In this document: positions 1 through 10,881 of the stretch, in pieces
Layout of the letters: the number at the start of each line of letters is the position of its first letter
Numbering within the stretch: position 1 is the stretch's first letter
Assembly (NCBI RefSeq): GCF_041146795.1
Contig: NC_135176.1
Location: forward strand, 19,727,786-19,791,785
Length of the DNA stretch: 64,000 bases
Direction of reading: 5' to 3'
DNA from: Maylandia zebra
Taxonomy: Eukaryota > Chordata > Actinopteri > Cichliformes > Cichlidae
Program-made: the position numbers and the translations under genes
Notes under the pieces: generated by a model
Database searches by the model: none
The model's input: only the letters and a program-made list of their open reading frames with translations
Told to the model about the DNA's origin: nothing

Positions 1-3000
1 ACAGTGAGCTGATTCAGGGCAATGTTTTTGGATTCAGCTGTAAACACAGCTTTGCCAGAGAGACCATGGGCCTCTCTGAATGGTACCTGCAACACACAAT
101 AACACACAGCTACACTGTAACACACAACATGCAGAAATGCAGGAAAGTATTTTGCAGTGAAAAATTAATGTGAATAAACTCATATAAAAAAAAAAGAAAA
201 AGAATGACAAAACAGACCCTTGCTGACAGATTTATGTCTCCTTCCAGGATCAAACAGGGTAGCTTTCACTTGTTAGATAAACCACTACCCAGAGACACTA
301 GTTTACCTAGGACTAGTTACTAGGACTAATAAACTTGTATCCTAATAAAGGCTATGAAGAGTGTTTGAATTCCTGTACAAACTGTAGACATCATTTGAAA
401 TCATTTCTTTGTAATTACTTCCTCGAATATTGTACACAACTAAACTACAAAACTGATACTCAGTAATTTGTTATGTTCTAAAAATATCTGCAAGACAAAA
501 TTGTAATTTCAAAAAAAATAATAATATAGATTAATTTCATATCCTGAATATCTATAACATAATAGTTAACATCTACATAATATAATATTTTAAGGGTATA
601 TGATCTACTCACCCCCTTCCTCACAAGGTAGTAGGCCAGATCAGTAGCCAGCATGTCAGGACTGAGAGCAGCTTCCATCACAGTCTGATTGATCTAAAAA
701 AAATAAGCAAAAATTAAAGGACACCCTGAACCTTTGCAAGATTATTTGTACAGTGAAAAAAGACTGAAGAAAAACTGAAATTCCTCTTCTTGTTTGGAAA
801 ACTGTCTCAACTTCCAGCCTTGAGTTTATGGAGCCAGAACTTAAAACCCTACAAAATCTTTCTACGTTAATGTCGTTTGCTAGTCTCCACAGAGAATCAG
901 CTCTGTCAAATCCTCAGCAGTGCTTGTAATAAAATGTTTAATGCTGCAAGATGACTGACAGTGATGCAATTCTCATAATCCACCTCTGCATACAAACACT
1001 GCGGCTCAAACTGCCACGATGTCACTGAAGTGTGGAAATGATTCAGCTTTAAATGAAGCATCTCATTAACCACACAGGAGTTACTGTTTCCATATTAACT
1101 TTTTAACATAGTCTTTATGGAAATCAATTACCATCTACAAACCAAGAAATGTATTCGGTTTATTTTTCAAAGGAAACAGCAGTGAACTGATTGTCTGACC
1201 TTCAGAGTTGACATGACTCCAGTGGTCACCTGCAGCACAGCCTGAACATTATCATAGCAGTCAAACATGGCCTCCTTATCCTCCTGAAGGGTGAGCACGG
1301 TGATAAAGAGAGTTGGATATTAGGAGAAATTTGACTTCCTTCCAAGTGAAACCACGTGAAGACAGACTTTCATACCTGTAGGTCCTTGTTGTACGTGCTC
1401 GGTAGGCTCTTCAGCGTCATCATGAAGCCCGCACACTGAAATACAAAAATCACAGGAAGAGTTTTGTGAGAAAACTGCAGCGAGTAAAGAATGAAAGCAG
1501 TAAAGACTATGAGAGCACAGCACGTCTGAATGCTCATGAAAGGTGATACTGTTGTAGCTGCAAGGCAGACAACTACAATAAAACTATTATCACCCTCCAC
1601 ACTGAAGAGCCTCTGCCTCCTGTTCCCAGGTTTCATCATACAGAGCTGTGTTGATGATGAATTATGAAGGATCTATTGTATCACTATAATAAAAATATTA
1701 AATTATTAGAAAATAGACTATTTATTAACATGTGTTTTTCTCCAGTTTGTCACTGTACTTTCATACTGAAACCAGCCAACTGTGATTCTAGTGACGGAAA
1801 ACTAGTGACTGCTTTAGGACACACGAGGGCGCTGGTACTGCAGAGGAAAAACAAGCTGTTCTCCAGAGAGGAAAATCTACAGTTAGTTCCACTTTTAAAC
1901 ATATTGACCCTTTTTTAAAAAGTTAAAATATGAAAGCAAAGAATCAACTATTTACAACAGGAAGAAACAGGATTTAGGGTCTACACTTGAACTAATGGAA
2001 GTGATCTCACACAGCACATTACAGCTATACCAAGATATTGAAAAGAGTTATTGTAGCATCATTGGTGTTTCTATATTATACTTCTTTTTTTTTAAAGTTA
2101 TCTGGCAAAATAAAATTGCAAGTGTGAGCTACTGACATGCGTAGAAAGACAGCATTAAAGCCAACCCTTCAGGCTTACCCTGCCAAAGGCACGACCTGCT
2201 TTACTCCTGATCAGCTCCAAACTGTCAGCATTTTTTTTCTGGGGCATCAGACTGCTGCCGGTGCTACACACAGACACACAAATATACATGAAGGGCAATG
2301 AAAATGCAGCATAAAATAGAGTAGGTCATAGCAGAGAGATCAGTGCTAAATGGACACAACTACAGAGAAAATAATGATTCAAACATAACATTTCACTTTA
2401 TCAACTTATAACACAGCTTCGTGACTGCAGCCTTTGCACTTTGGTTGCTGTAAATGTTGAATGATGAGATGTAGACTTTTAGGCTCCGTTTTATTATAGA
2501 TTAAATACCAAGATTATGCTCACAGAAATCCAGTGAACTGTCAAACCTCTACAGCACAGGTGTCGAACTCCAGGCCTCGAGGACCGGTGTCCTGGAGGTT
2601 TTATATGTGCCCTTGATCCAACACAGCTGATTCAAATGGCTAAATGACCTCCTCAACATGTCTTGAAGTTCCTTTTCCTTTGCTTGCTGCAGCATTCCGA
2701 TCTCTGTCTAACTGTGATTGGATGTATAGATTAGCATTATTGCAGTTTCTTTATTTGTTGTTGCTTTAGATTGTTTAATTGAATTATTAGTTTTACACTG
2801 ATTATTGATTTAATTTGCCTTGAAACTACCTGTAAAATAGGTAATAAGAAACTTTCATGAAGTAAATAAACTGCTGAACAGCTCTCCTCTTATGTGCCAG
2901 TAATTTTTTTCCAATATGTAAATCACAGATCTTTACATACATTGATTTTATATGAAAGCGGTGTTTCATGTAATATTGAAGTTCATGCACAATGTCACAA

Positions 3001-5855
3001 ATCTTGCTAAAGAACTGCAAAATAAAAGCATGAACCGACCTGTAGGCATCAGAGAGCGTGATGAAGGAGAACTCTTTTGTGCTGTACAGTATCAGGTCCT
3101 CGGCCATCTTACTGAGATGGGTCAAACACAACGAAGCCCAGAACAAGAACTCAGCTAAATAAACAGACAAGTGAACATGAAAGGACTCAGAGTAGAGTTC
3201 ATGTTTTTCACTGCTTGGATCCATTTTAGTCTGAAAGCTTCCTGGTGTGTACAGTTTACATACCAACAAAGTCTCTTTGGCCTGTGGCATCCATGCTGTT
3301 TAGACTGATGCTATCAAACCCCAGCTCTGCAGATCCAGAGGAGAGCAAATGTTGTAATTTCTGCTCATTTTTGAATTCATATTTTATAAAAAAACAACAG
3401 TTAAATGACAAGAAGACATTGGTAACAAAAAGCCAATTGGCCTGACCTCTCTGCAGGAGCTCTCTGTCGATGTCGAATGGAGTCCCAGCGATGGCGCCAC
3501 TGAAAACAACAGGATTCATTTTATCATATCTGTGAGACCAAAATGAAAGTCACACACGAGCACGTTCAGGGTGTACCTGCCGAGAGGTAAAACGTTAACT
3601 CTTTTCTTGAGCTCCTGAAGCCGCTCCACATCTCTGCTGAGGGCAACAGCGTGGCTGGAGACAGAGATGCACGAGACTGACGTGAACATCACACTGTCTT
3701 ATATGAAAGGCGGGAAAATTGCAAATATGTCAGTACAGGAAGATCACCTCAGAATCCAGTGGCTCCATCTGATTGGCTGTGCCCTCTGCATGTGGGTGTA
3801 ACCAGGAAAAAGGACTTCAATTTCTCTGAGTTTCAGAAAAAGTGATGGAAAATATCATTTTTTAAAAACTGCAAGGTTACAGCAGAGCACATGTTTACGT
3901 ATGCCAGCGTGTGTTTGTCTCACGCTGCCGCCCGCTCCACCATGGTAGTTATCAACTGAAGCGCGTTGTCCGTAAGGGTTGAGATTGCGCTTCGCAGCCA
4001 CAACCTCATGTCAGTCACCACCTGATCAATCAAAACACACAGAGGGTAATATTTTAATCTTTTCTATTCTATAACAGTTAAATCATTACAGTTTTAATAT
4101 CACAACCACAGACCTGGTCATTCCTGCTCCTGCCTGTGTGCAGCTTCCCTGCAGGTGCACCAATCAGCTCCTGAGAAAACATGTAGCCACACGACTATGA
4201 CATCTGTCACCACGGCGATCACCAAGCCCTCAACGGAGGAGGAGATCAGTGTTTTATAGCCCAAAACTGAAACAATAAAACACTCAAATTACATTTTATC
4301 GTTGGCAGTTTTTTTCTACTATATCCTCCACACATCAGGGTAAGACCAAAGCGATTTTACAGAATCTTACGCTCATCAAATAGAAATCGCAACAGCCATC
4401 AGGAGCGATAAATAGTATCTGAACCCAATATATGTGTATACATTTTTTTAATTGTTTTCAGCAGTGATAGCACACGCATTTAGTGTTCTACTAAAATCAA
4501 CAGTAGAGTTTATAAATGTAATTTTCATTGTTTTCTGGAAAATACTGATGTGGAACAAGCTCTATCAAGCTTCTGCTGCACCATGCAGCACTTCTTGGTA
4601 GGATCAATTCAACAATTAGAACACTGTGCAAAACATAACCTGTATATTTTTAAAAATACTTCTCTGCTTCCACTATGCTCCATTTCCCTTTCTTCTTTCT
4701 CCTCTAACCCCAACCAGTCACCTCATATGGCTGTGCCTCCCTGAGTCTGGTCCTGTTGGAGGTCTCTGCCACTGTCACCAAGCACTACCTCATAAGTCGA
4801 ACTCTGTTCACTGCACTTTTCTTTTTAATGTTGTAAGGTCTTTGCCTTATGATATAAAGCATATTGAACTGAGTGTTGCCATGAAAACGAAAGGAAAAAG
4901 AAATTCTACAAGCCATAACTCACCTTTAGTCTGCGCTCATTGGCGGTATGAATATCTTCATCTCCGGGTTTGATGACAAAAACACCTCTAGACCACTCAT
5001 CAGAAATCTGCAGAAACAAATAGGGACTGTTTTAAAATATAATCCGTAAATAAAATATATTAATACATAGAAAGTTTTCAGTAACTGTGCATGAGTATAG
5101 CAAATGTCAGTCCTGGTTACATAATGACAATCGCACCAATAAAGCAGAACCTCAGGACAGAGAGGGCACCCTAAAAAATAAGCTGCATGAAAGAAGAACT
5201 AAGGCTGTTTAGCAGCTGACAGATGTCACATGATGACACCATTGTGCAGCTCACACTCAGTAGAGGAATCCTGCACCATGGCACATTTTCAGCTGTCATC
5301 TATTAACCAGCCAAAGGGAAGGCAGTGATTCACATAACCATGCAAGTGATTTTCTGCTACTGCCAGCCTGTGGTTGCCCTGAACTATCTTTCTTAGTTGT
5401 GGTTTATGTTGTGACTTCACCTGAGCCATCCCGTGTAAGATCTGCTCCATTTCGTCCGTGCTGACAAGCTTTGCCCTCTCCAGAGCTTTAACATAAGCCT
5501 TGCTCCCACGGATGTCTGCATCCCACATCCTCTGGTCATAAGCGATTGAGGCATTGAACTTCTCCATAATAGGATCGGTGTCTCCAACAAATCGACCTCC
5601 CCAGAGTTTACTTCCCTGAGAAGGAAAAGGGTAACATGAAAAAAGTAAAGAAAAATTCAAATAGGTCAAAACATGAACTTTACAAGGTAAAACTCCATGG
5701 CTTTGGTTAGTTTATTGTTAGCTAATGTGCCCTCAATGGAGAAGAGACCCCAGTTTGACAGCTTGCTTTTGTTGTTAAGTGTCCAGCTGGGTGTTAAAAC
5801 AACAAACGCGCCAATGGCCGTACGTCGTTTGCACGCTTACCTCTGTACTGGCCAT
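1..5855 (-). CDS. asl: argininosuccinate lyase (3' end off the window)
   Basis: Cleaves argininosuccinate to arginine and fumarate in the cytosol (urea cycle and arginine synthesis); family members are tetramers. Fifteen exons read on the minus strand: 5855-5841, 5615-5421, 5007-4924, 4170-4114, 4021-3924, 3825-3748, 3654-3577, 3499-3447, 3326-3264, 3154-3040, 2263-2179, 1435-1376, 1283-1200, 693-613 and 86 to beyond base 1. All junctions have GT/AG and the phases agree. The product starts MASTE then GSKLWGGRF and matches the vertebrate protein nearly throughout. Visible landmarks are [25 protein letters not shown] and the superfamily signature SSLMPQKKN. The residue after that signature is Ala (NADS), whereas I recall NPDS in mammals. 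About 410 of about 465 residues are present. The tiny first exon encodes only five residues; the ATG at 5855 fits the family start. Function is known from the family; exon ends are read from sequence. Confidence 0.96.
2560..2690. mobile_element. Half of a hAT-like MITE in asl intron
   Basis: The block with AGGTGTCGAACTCCAGGCCT and ATCCAACACAGCTGATTCAA matches, from memory, one half of a very common teleost non-autonomous DNA element. The partner half and target duplication are not seen. It lies between the asl exons at 3040 and 2263. Family assignment is tentative. Confidence 0.5.
4620..4880 (+). repeat. 3' tail of an L2/Maui-like LINE in asl intron
   Basis: The stretch running from CTCTAACCCCAACCAGTCAC through CCTGAGTCTGGTCCTGTTGG to a GATATAAAGCA end resembles the untranslated tail of the commonest teleost L2-like LINE group. 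It sits between asl exons 5007-4924 and 4170-4114 and is diverged. No coding part is visible. Confidence 0.55.
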
Positions 5856-6430
5856 GTTTAACTGACGGCAGGCGTCTGTAGCGATGTAATGTAGGTGCTG
5901 TAGCTTAGCTGAATTAACGCTAAAACACTCGGACGTCTGGCGAGAACGAGGCTGCTGCCACTGAAGCGGTTGGTGTCGCTTTAAAAAACGTCAGAGGAGA
6001 CGTCCCAGCGTCTTGCTACGTTTAGGGCTCCGTTGCAACGTAACAGGTGTGCAGTCAGCAGAGTTGACGTTGGGAAACGTCTTTTTTTATTATTTTTACC
6101 ATTTACCATTATTTTTATTAAAATATTGTACTCTTGATTTCAAACATGGTATCTTGGAAATTGTCTGTAATATATATTTAAAAAATCCTAAATGCTGATG
6201 ACAATGTTTTACTTTTTACAACACGCGAGAGAGTATATCTTATGTTTTTCATGGTTGAACATTTAACTCGTTGGAAAGACCAATAAAGTTATATATTTTG
6301 CTAAACTAAACCCACAATACCACTGAAAAATACTGCAATTTCTAACGTAAAGAAAACTATTTATGCACTTACAATTGTTAGGAAAGGAATACAACAGAGG
6401 AAAAGCTGGTTTGGAGACAACCTCTAGATC
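5856..6430 (-). promoter_or_regulatory. asl upstream region
   Basis: The first 200 bases upstream of the asl ATG are richer in CG than the surroundings and contain two ACGTC half-sites (near 5988 and 6000), consistent with a TATA-less promoter. From about 6060 to 6430 the sequence is AT-rich with no feature I can support. Confidence 0.35.
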
Positions 6431-6434
6431 TGAG

Positions 6435-6610
6435 TTAGAGGGAGAAGGCTGAGATGGTTTGGATACAAAGGATGTTGAATATGAAGAAGGAGGTAAAGAT
6501 GTGGGACCACAGAGAAGATTTGTGGATGCAATGAAGGAGGACGTCCAAAAGTTTGGTGTGACAGAAAAGGTAGCTAGAGATGAAATAGGATGTATTTGTG
6601 TGAGTGTTCA
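6435..6610 (+). repeat. LINE ORF2 C-terminal scrap
   Basis: Reading plus, the remains LRWFGY, GRRF-like and CNEGGRPKVWCDRK-type residues resemble the C-terminal end of a teleost APE-type LINE ORF2 (consensus like RWFGHV then RPQRRFMDVVKEDM). Several frame breaks are present and neither end is recognisable. Confidence 0.5.
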
Positions 6611-8590
6611 GTGAGACTAGAAAAGAGCTATACAAGTGCCAGCCCATTCACGATTTGGTGTTTATAATATTGAGCAGATATTGCCACAGGTTTACTCCTG
6701 TAGCAGTCCACTGTGTCTGAAGAACAGAGGCAGAAATGTTTGCAGTGATGATGGATTCAGTATCACACAGAACAAAGATGCATGTTGGATTTGTAAAAGA
6801 TCAAAAAAACAAAAACTGTTTAATGAAGATTAATAATTCTTAAGGAGACAATGACACATTTTTGAACACATCTACTGGAAATTACTTAAGTTGCACTGAC
6901 TGCTAATAGCAAACACAACCACATATTTAACATTTATTTGCTTTGCTTTTGCAACTTTGTGCAACTTTGATTATTTTGTGTTGTTTTCAGATTTCTGTCT
7001 TTTCATCGGTTTCTGTATCACCCAAACACCAGTCTACTATTTTGTGCTGTGTACAATGACAATGAAGGGATTCAAATCATTTGTCGTGTCCCTCTGTTAT
7101 GTGTTGGACACTCCAGTACACTAGATGGCAATCTGCATGTTTCCTGCCTGTGGAGTCAACAGGAAACACCCATTACAGGGAAAAGGCAGGAAGTTTCAGC
7201 ATGACTAGGCGCGTTTGTGAGAGCAGCGAGCAGTTCCGTTTAATCCGTTGGAGTGTACAGTTGTACATTGCTCTTTTTCTCTCTTGAGGTAAGTTAAAGT
7301 TTTAAAAGTACTTTAAACTCCTTTTTCGCGACAAAAGATTTGGCTTTATAATAGGTGCTCGTGTCGCCGGGATTAGGTTTTTATAACATTTGAGCATTTA
7401 GTGCCGATATACCGCTGATATTGTTAACGTGGTCGTTTTCCACCTTGAGGAAGCATCAGCAAAAAAACCATTCTTTTGGTGTATTTATCAGTTCATTGGA
7501 TGACTAATAATTAAAACGTCCATTGATCACTTCTGTTCAGAAAACTGCAGACTGTAAACAGTTAGCTGCAGCCAACTTCCCAAAAAAAGAATACCTATCT
7601 TAGCAATACAGTTTTATGAGACTGTACGTTTGACTGGTAAAACTGGTGGGGAGAAGTTGCTTCTTTTCCAGGAACGGAGCTTAGAGGTGACCGATATCAA
7701 GCGTCAGTGATCGTGTCTACAGCTGTCCCTACACATTCTTTTATACTGACATGTCAGCAGGTTTCTAATCAGTGCCAGTGTCCAAGCATTGCCTACCAGT
7801 GGAAAAACTATAGATTCAACTAATCTCAGATAAAAATTCAGCACTTGCCCCTTTCCTGATGGGTGCCCTAAGTGCCATCTTGAGGCTTTTTTTTTTTTTT
7901 CTGTTGCATTATGGTTCCAAACACTGTCATCGCTCTTTGAATTACATTATTATCTCATATCACTTGATTAATCAGCTCCCATCTCTCCTCTCATTGTCTA
8001 CAGTCTCAGATCAACACGGCCCTGCCCTCCAGCACTATCAGCAGCAGCATTGTACCCATCAGGTAAAACGTATGCCATGTATGCATTGTGCCCGCCTGAT
8101 GACAGTGCTATAGTATGAGTCTTAATGAATGTGGGTTGTTGTTATTCAGCCTCGTTCTATGTGCCCCTTTTTAGCTTTGGGAACCCGCTCCTTCAAACAT
8201 GTCTGCACACCTCTGATCTTGTTCTATTTAATCTGAGCAAGCCTCTTTTAAAAAACAAAAAAAAAGTCAGTGATCACTGTCGGCCTCTCTCAGTTCCTAT
8301 TAGCACAATTCATCAGCAGCACATTTTAAAGCTCTGTTTTTAAACCGTAACCACGGCCCAGCCCATGCAACAGTACACTAATGACTAACCTAGTGTTATG
8401 GATGGATTATCTCAGTTGCTCTCCTGACTGAAGTTTGATCCATTTACAGCATCTTTTTCCTGCCATGCGATTGCAGCTCTGTTTTAGCCACCATGTAGCT
8501 ACCAGCTAGCCCAAATTCAGTAACCCTACAAACGTCACTGCTGTTTAGTTTTGTCTTAATTTATGTCGGAAGTGATAGCAGAGCTGTTCG
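6610..8590. other. Gene-poor stretch with two possible noncoding exons
   Basis: No protein gene recognised. Two exon-like segments deserve mention. One is about 7190-7288, CG-richer, ending in CTTGAG followed by the strong donor GTAAGT. The other is 8005-8062, preceded by a pyrimidine-rich CTACAG and followed by GTAAAA. They could be 5' untranslated exons of the downstream FAM111-like gene, but nothing links them in the sequence alone. Confidence 0.2.
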
Positions 8591-8594
8591 TTTG

Positions 8595-8695
8595 ATTCAT
8601 TTTCTTCTGCTTATCCGTGGCTGGGTCGCAGGGGCAGCACCTTAAGCAGAGAAACCCAGACCTCCCTCTCCCCGGCCAGCTCCTCCAGTAATTTG
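8595..8695. repeat. Common teleost interspersed repeat fragment
   Basis: The run TTTTCTTCTGCTTATCCGTG, then GGGTCGCAGGGGCAGCA and CCCTCTCCCCGGCCAGCTCC, is a widely repeated teleost sequence (remembered, not searched). It is about 100 bp with no clear ends. Confidence 0.5.
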
Positions 8696-8929
8696 TGCAT
8701 TTTCACAAACTACTAAACATTACAGCCAGATATTGTACTGCTCTCTTCATCTGTGTCACCTTGAAATCATACAAACACTAATATCTTACTGTTTTTGTGT
8801 TGCTGACTTGGTATAGTCCTTAATGTTGTCTTTAAATCTTTTCACAGCAGATCTTGGGTTTTCTTTTTTTCTTGTGCAGATTTGCGATTTCCTGTTTGTT
8901 ATTGCTGTAATCGCTCTCATTAGGGCTAC

Positions 8930-9290
8930 AGAGATTGACAGACCACGTGACTTTCACGCATTGCTTTGTGGGTACCTGTGGCAACAAAATCAAAACACTG
9001 CATCAAGCGCTAGTATTTCCAGCACCGGTAATCATTAATTCTGCGGTTTTAATCCCTACTTGCATTTTATTTGCCCCCAAAACAGTTATGTACAAAACGA
9101 CGGAGAACACGCCAGGTCCGTACAAAGACAGACTTGACAAAAAGGCAAAAAAAAAAAAAGACGAGGAAAAAAATCAAAGGAGTGGAAGCGTCAGACCCAT
9201 ACGAGAATACAGAGTGGAGTAAGGACGTTAGCGTGCTGCCCAACTTTCATCACGCACATATTTATTATTATATATTATATGGTACTAAGT
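8930..9290 (+). pseudogene. Fragment resembling a YqaJ/SWIM-type transposon-associated protein
   Basis: A plus-strand reading around 9071-9285 gives a very basic stretch (KRRRTRQ then KKKKTRKKIKG) followed by SDPYENTEWSKDVSVLPNF and HIYYYILYGTK. From memory this resembles the N-terminal part of the large teleost family of proteins with a SWIM zinc finger and YqaJ-like nuclease domain, abundant in fish genomes and probably mobile-element derived. No later domain follows; the next 400 bases are AT-rich and hold a poly-T run near 9398-9418. It may be a first coding exon left from a broken copy. Its neighbour on the opposite strand is a THAP zinc-finger fragment, and the two could belong to one decayed element. 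The assignment rests on motif memory only. Confidence 0.3.
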
Positions 9291-9720
9291 GTGAGTGCAT
9301 ACACTCACAGAATGTTTAGTAACTTCAGATCCCTGCAACAAGCCCAGGTCCAGTTTACTTTGGTGATTTGGACTATTCCATTTCACAGCTGTTGTTAATT
9401 TTTTTTTTTTTTTTTTTTCTCCCCTTTGTGTTGGCCTGTACAGGAGATAATCTATTTGTCGTTTCAGGTTGTAGTATTACACAACATTTTCAGATCTAAT
9501 AGAAATAAAATGAGTGTTTCGTAATTAATTCAATTTATTGTCTTTATTTATAACTGGCATTATTGTTTCATTCTATTATAGCCTCTTACAAGAAAGAGGC
9601 AAAATTGTATTTCATCGTGCTTTATTAGCTGCTTCGGTAAAAAACAAATCAACAATGCAAAAACAAAACAAACAATGCAAAACAACATACTGGAAAACAG
9701 TTATTCATCACTTGATTGCT

Positions 9721-10280
9721 TCAATACAGCCCTTGGGCACATATATGCCTGACTTTTTGTGGCTGTTTTGATCTCGCTCTCTCTCTTAACCGATCAAATC
9801 TCACTGTGGTAGCAGCTTTAAACTCTGTATGACCCAGGTTGATAGAGGGTGCCCAGTCTGGATCGCATTCCAGCATTTTGTAGGCTGGTTTTCCTACAAA
9901 ACACAACAAACATTAGCCTGCAAAGCCACAGTGAACAAAGCAGCATAGCACAACGAATTCAAATCAATATAAGACTTATTTGTAAACTACATCAACAATT
10001 ATGTTATGATAAATTATATAATAACTACAACAGAAGACTTACCTTTGTGGAAATGCTTGGAGCAGACTAATATGTGAGCTGGAGTGTTCTGGAACGTTAT
10101 ATTTGGTCTTCGAATGGCTGCAATCCAGGCCATCCGTCGGCTCTTTGTTACTTCGGAAACACGGCTTGAACAATTTCTCTTCCACGACGTAATCCGATAA
10201 CATCAAATCTCTTTACCCGTCGGCTTCCCGTGGCTGTCATGCGACCGGCTATTGCAGTTAATAATACAACAGCTTCTTGG

Positions 10281-10281
<1 letters not shown>
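9721..10281 (-). pseudogene. THAP-type zinc finger fragment, two exons
   Basis: THAP domains are C2CH zinc fingers that bind DNA and occur in host regulators and in P-element-like and other transposases. On the minus strand an exon about 10281-10043 gives SCCIINCNSRSHDSHG, then later RRMAWIAAIRR and VCSKHFHK, ending at donor GTAAGT. After an AG acceptor, exon 9893-9721 gives GKPAYKMLECDPDWAP, INLGHTEFK and a basic tail, then a stop. The order CCxxxC, W, CxxH and the GKPAY...PDW segment is the normal THAP layout. An in-frame TGA at 10205-10203 interrupts the first exon, no start codon is visible, and a 33-base poly-A (minus strand) directly precedes the reading. It is therefore more likely a relic than an active gene. 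Nothing but the zinc finger and a short tail remains. Confidence 0.6.

Positions 10282-10314
<33 letters not shown>
10282..10314. repeat. Poly-T tract (33 bp)
   Basis: Uninterrupted T run on plus, directly upstream of the THAP reading on minus. It could be a slipped microsatellite or the tail of a minus-strand retroposed insertion. Confidence 0.9.
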
Positions 10315-10322
<8 letters not shown>

Positions 10323-10359
10323 CTGTGACTGTTTTCATGTGAAAGCCTGCGCACACTAG

Positions 10360-10560
10360 TACCGCTTGCCACTCGTTCCCAGAATCCTTTGCGGTTTTAC
10401 CCCTGAATGACGTCACATTTTCAATCTCTACTGTGATCTTTGCCTGAGTGCGTTTTTGGTCTTTTTCTTCTATTGTAGGTACCTACCTTCCTGCCAGACG
10501 GAGAAAAGATCTGTAAAACGGGTTCCTCATCTCAGAGCAAGTGTGTTTGGTGTGTGGTTC
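10360..10560 (+). promoter_or_regulatory. Likely FAM111-like promoter region with a consensus CRE
   Basis: A full palindromic cAMP-response element TGACGTCA lies at 10408-10415, just after TTCCCAGAATCC. It is about 470 bp upstream of the FAM111-like start codon. Pyrimidine-rich TTCTATTGTAG at 10468-10478 followed by CG-richer sequence could be an untranslated exon. The site is seen; its use is inferred. Confidence 0.4.
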
Positions 10561-10696
10561 ATTACTCCTGCTCTTTGTTTGAACACTTCGTTTTAACACC
10601 TCGCTTTTGGTGTTTCTTTGTGTTTTGGTTGGCAGTCATGCAAGTCTGCATTATTGTTTTTAACTGTAATTAAAGGTCCCCCTTTGTTTTGTGTGG

Positions 10697-10698
<2 letters not shown>

Positions 10699-10740
<42 letters not shown>
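10699..10740. repeat. Poly-T tract (about 42 bp)
   Basis: Uninterrupted T run between the putative promoter and the first coding exon of the FAM111-like gene. Confidence 0.9.
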
Positions 10741-10746
<6 letters not shown>

Positions 10747-10881
10747 TCATGTAATCTGTATTTGTTCTATGTATTTGTATATGTCATACTGACATGAATA
10801 CACACAATAAAATGTGTAAAGTGAGAAATTAATCACTTATCCTTGCCTTTAGATAACCTGTCATACCCGACTGCTGGAACG

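Noticed and set aside
2826-3290. 154-codon minus-strand frame
   Set aside because: It is asl exon 10 read through into both introns, not a separate gene.
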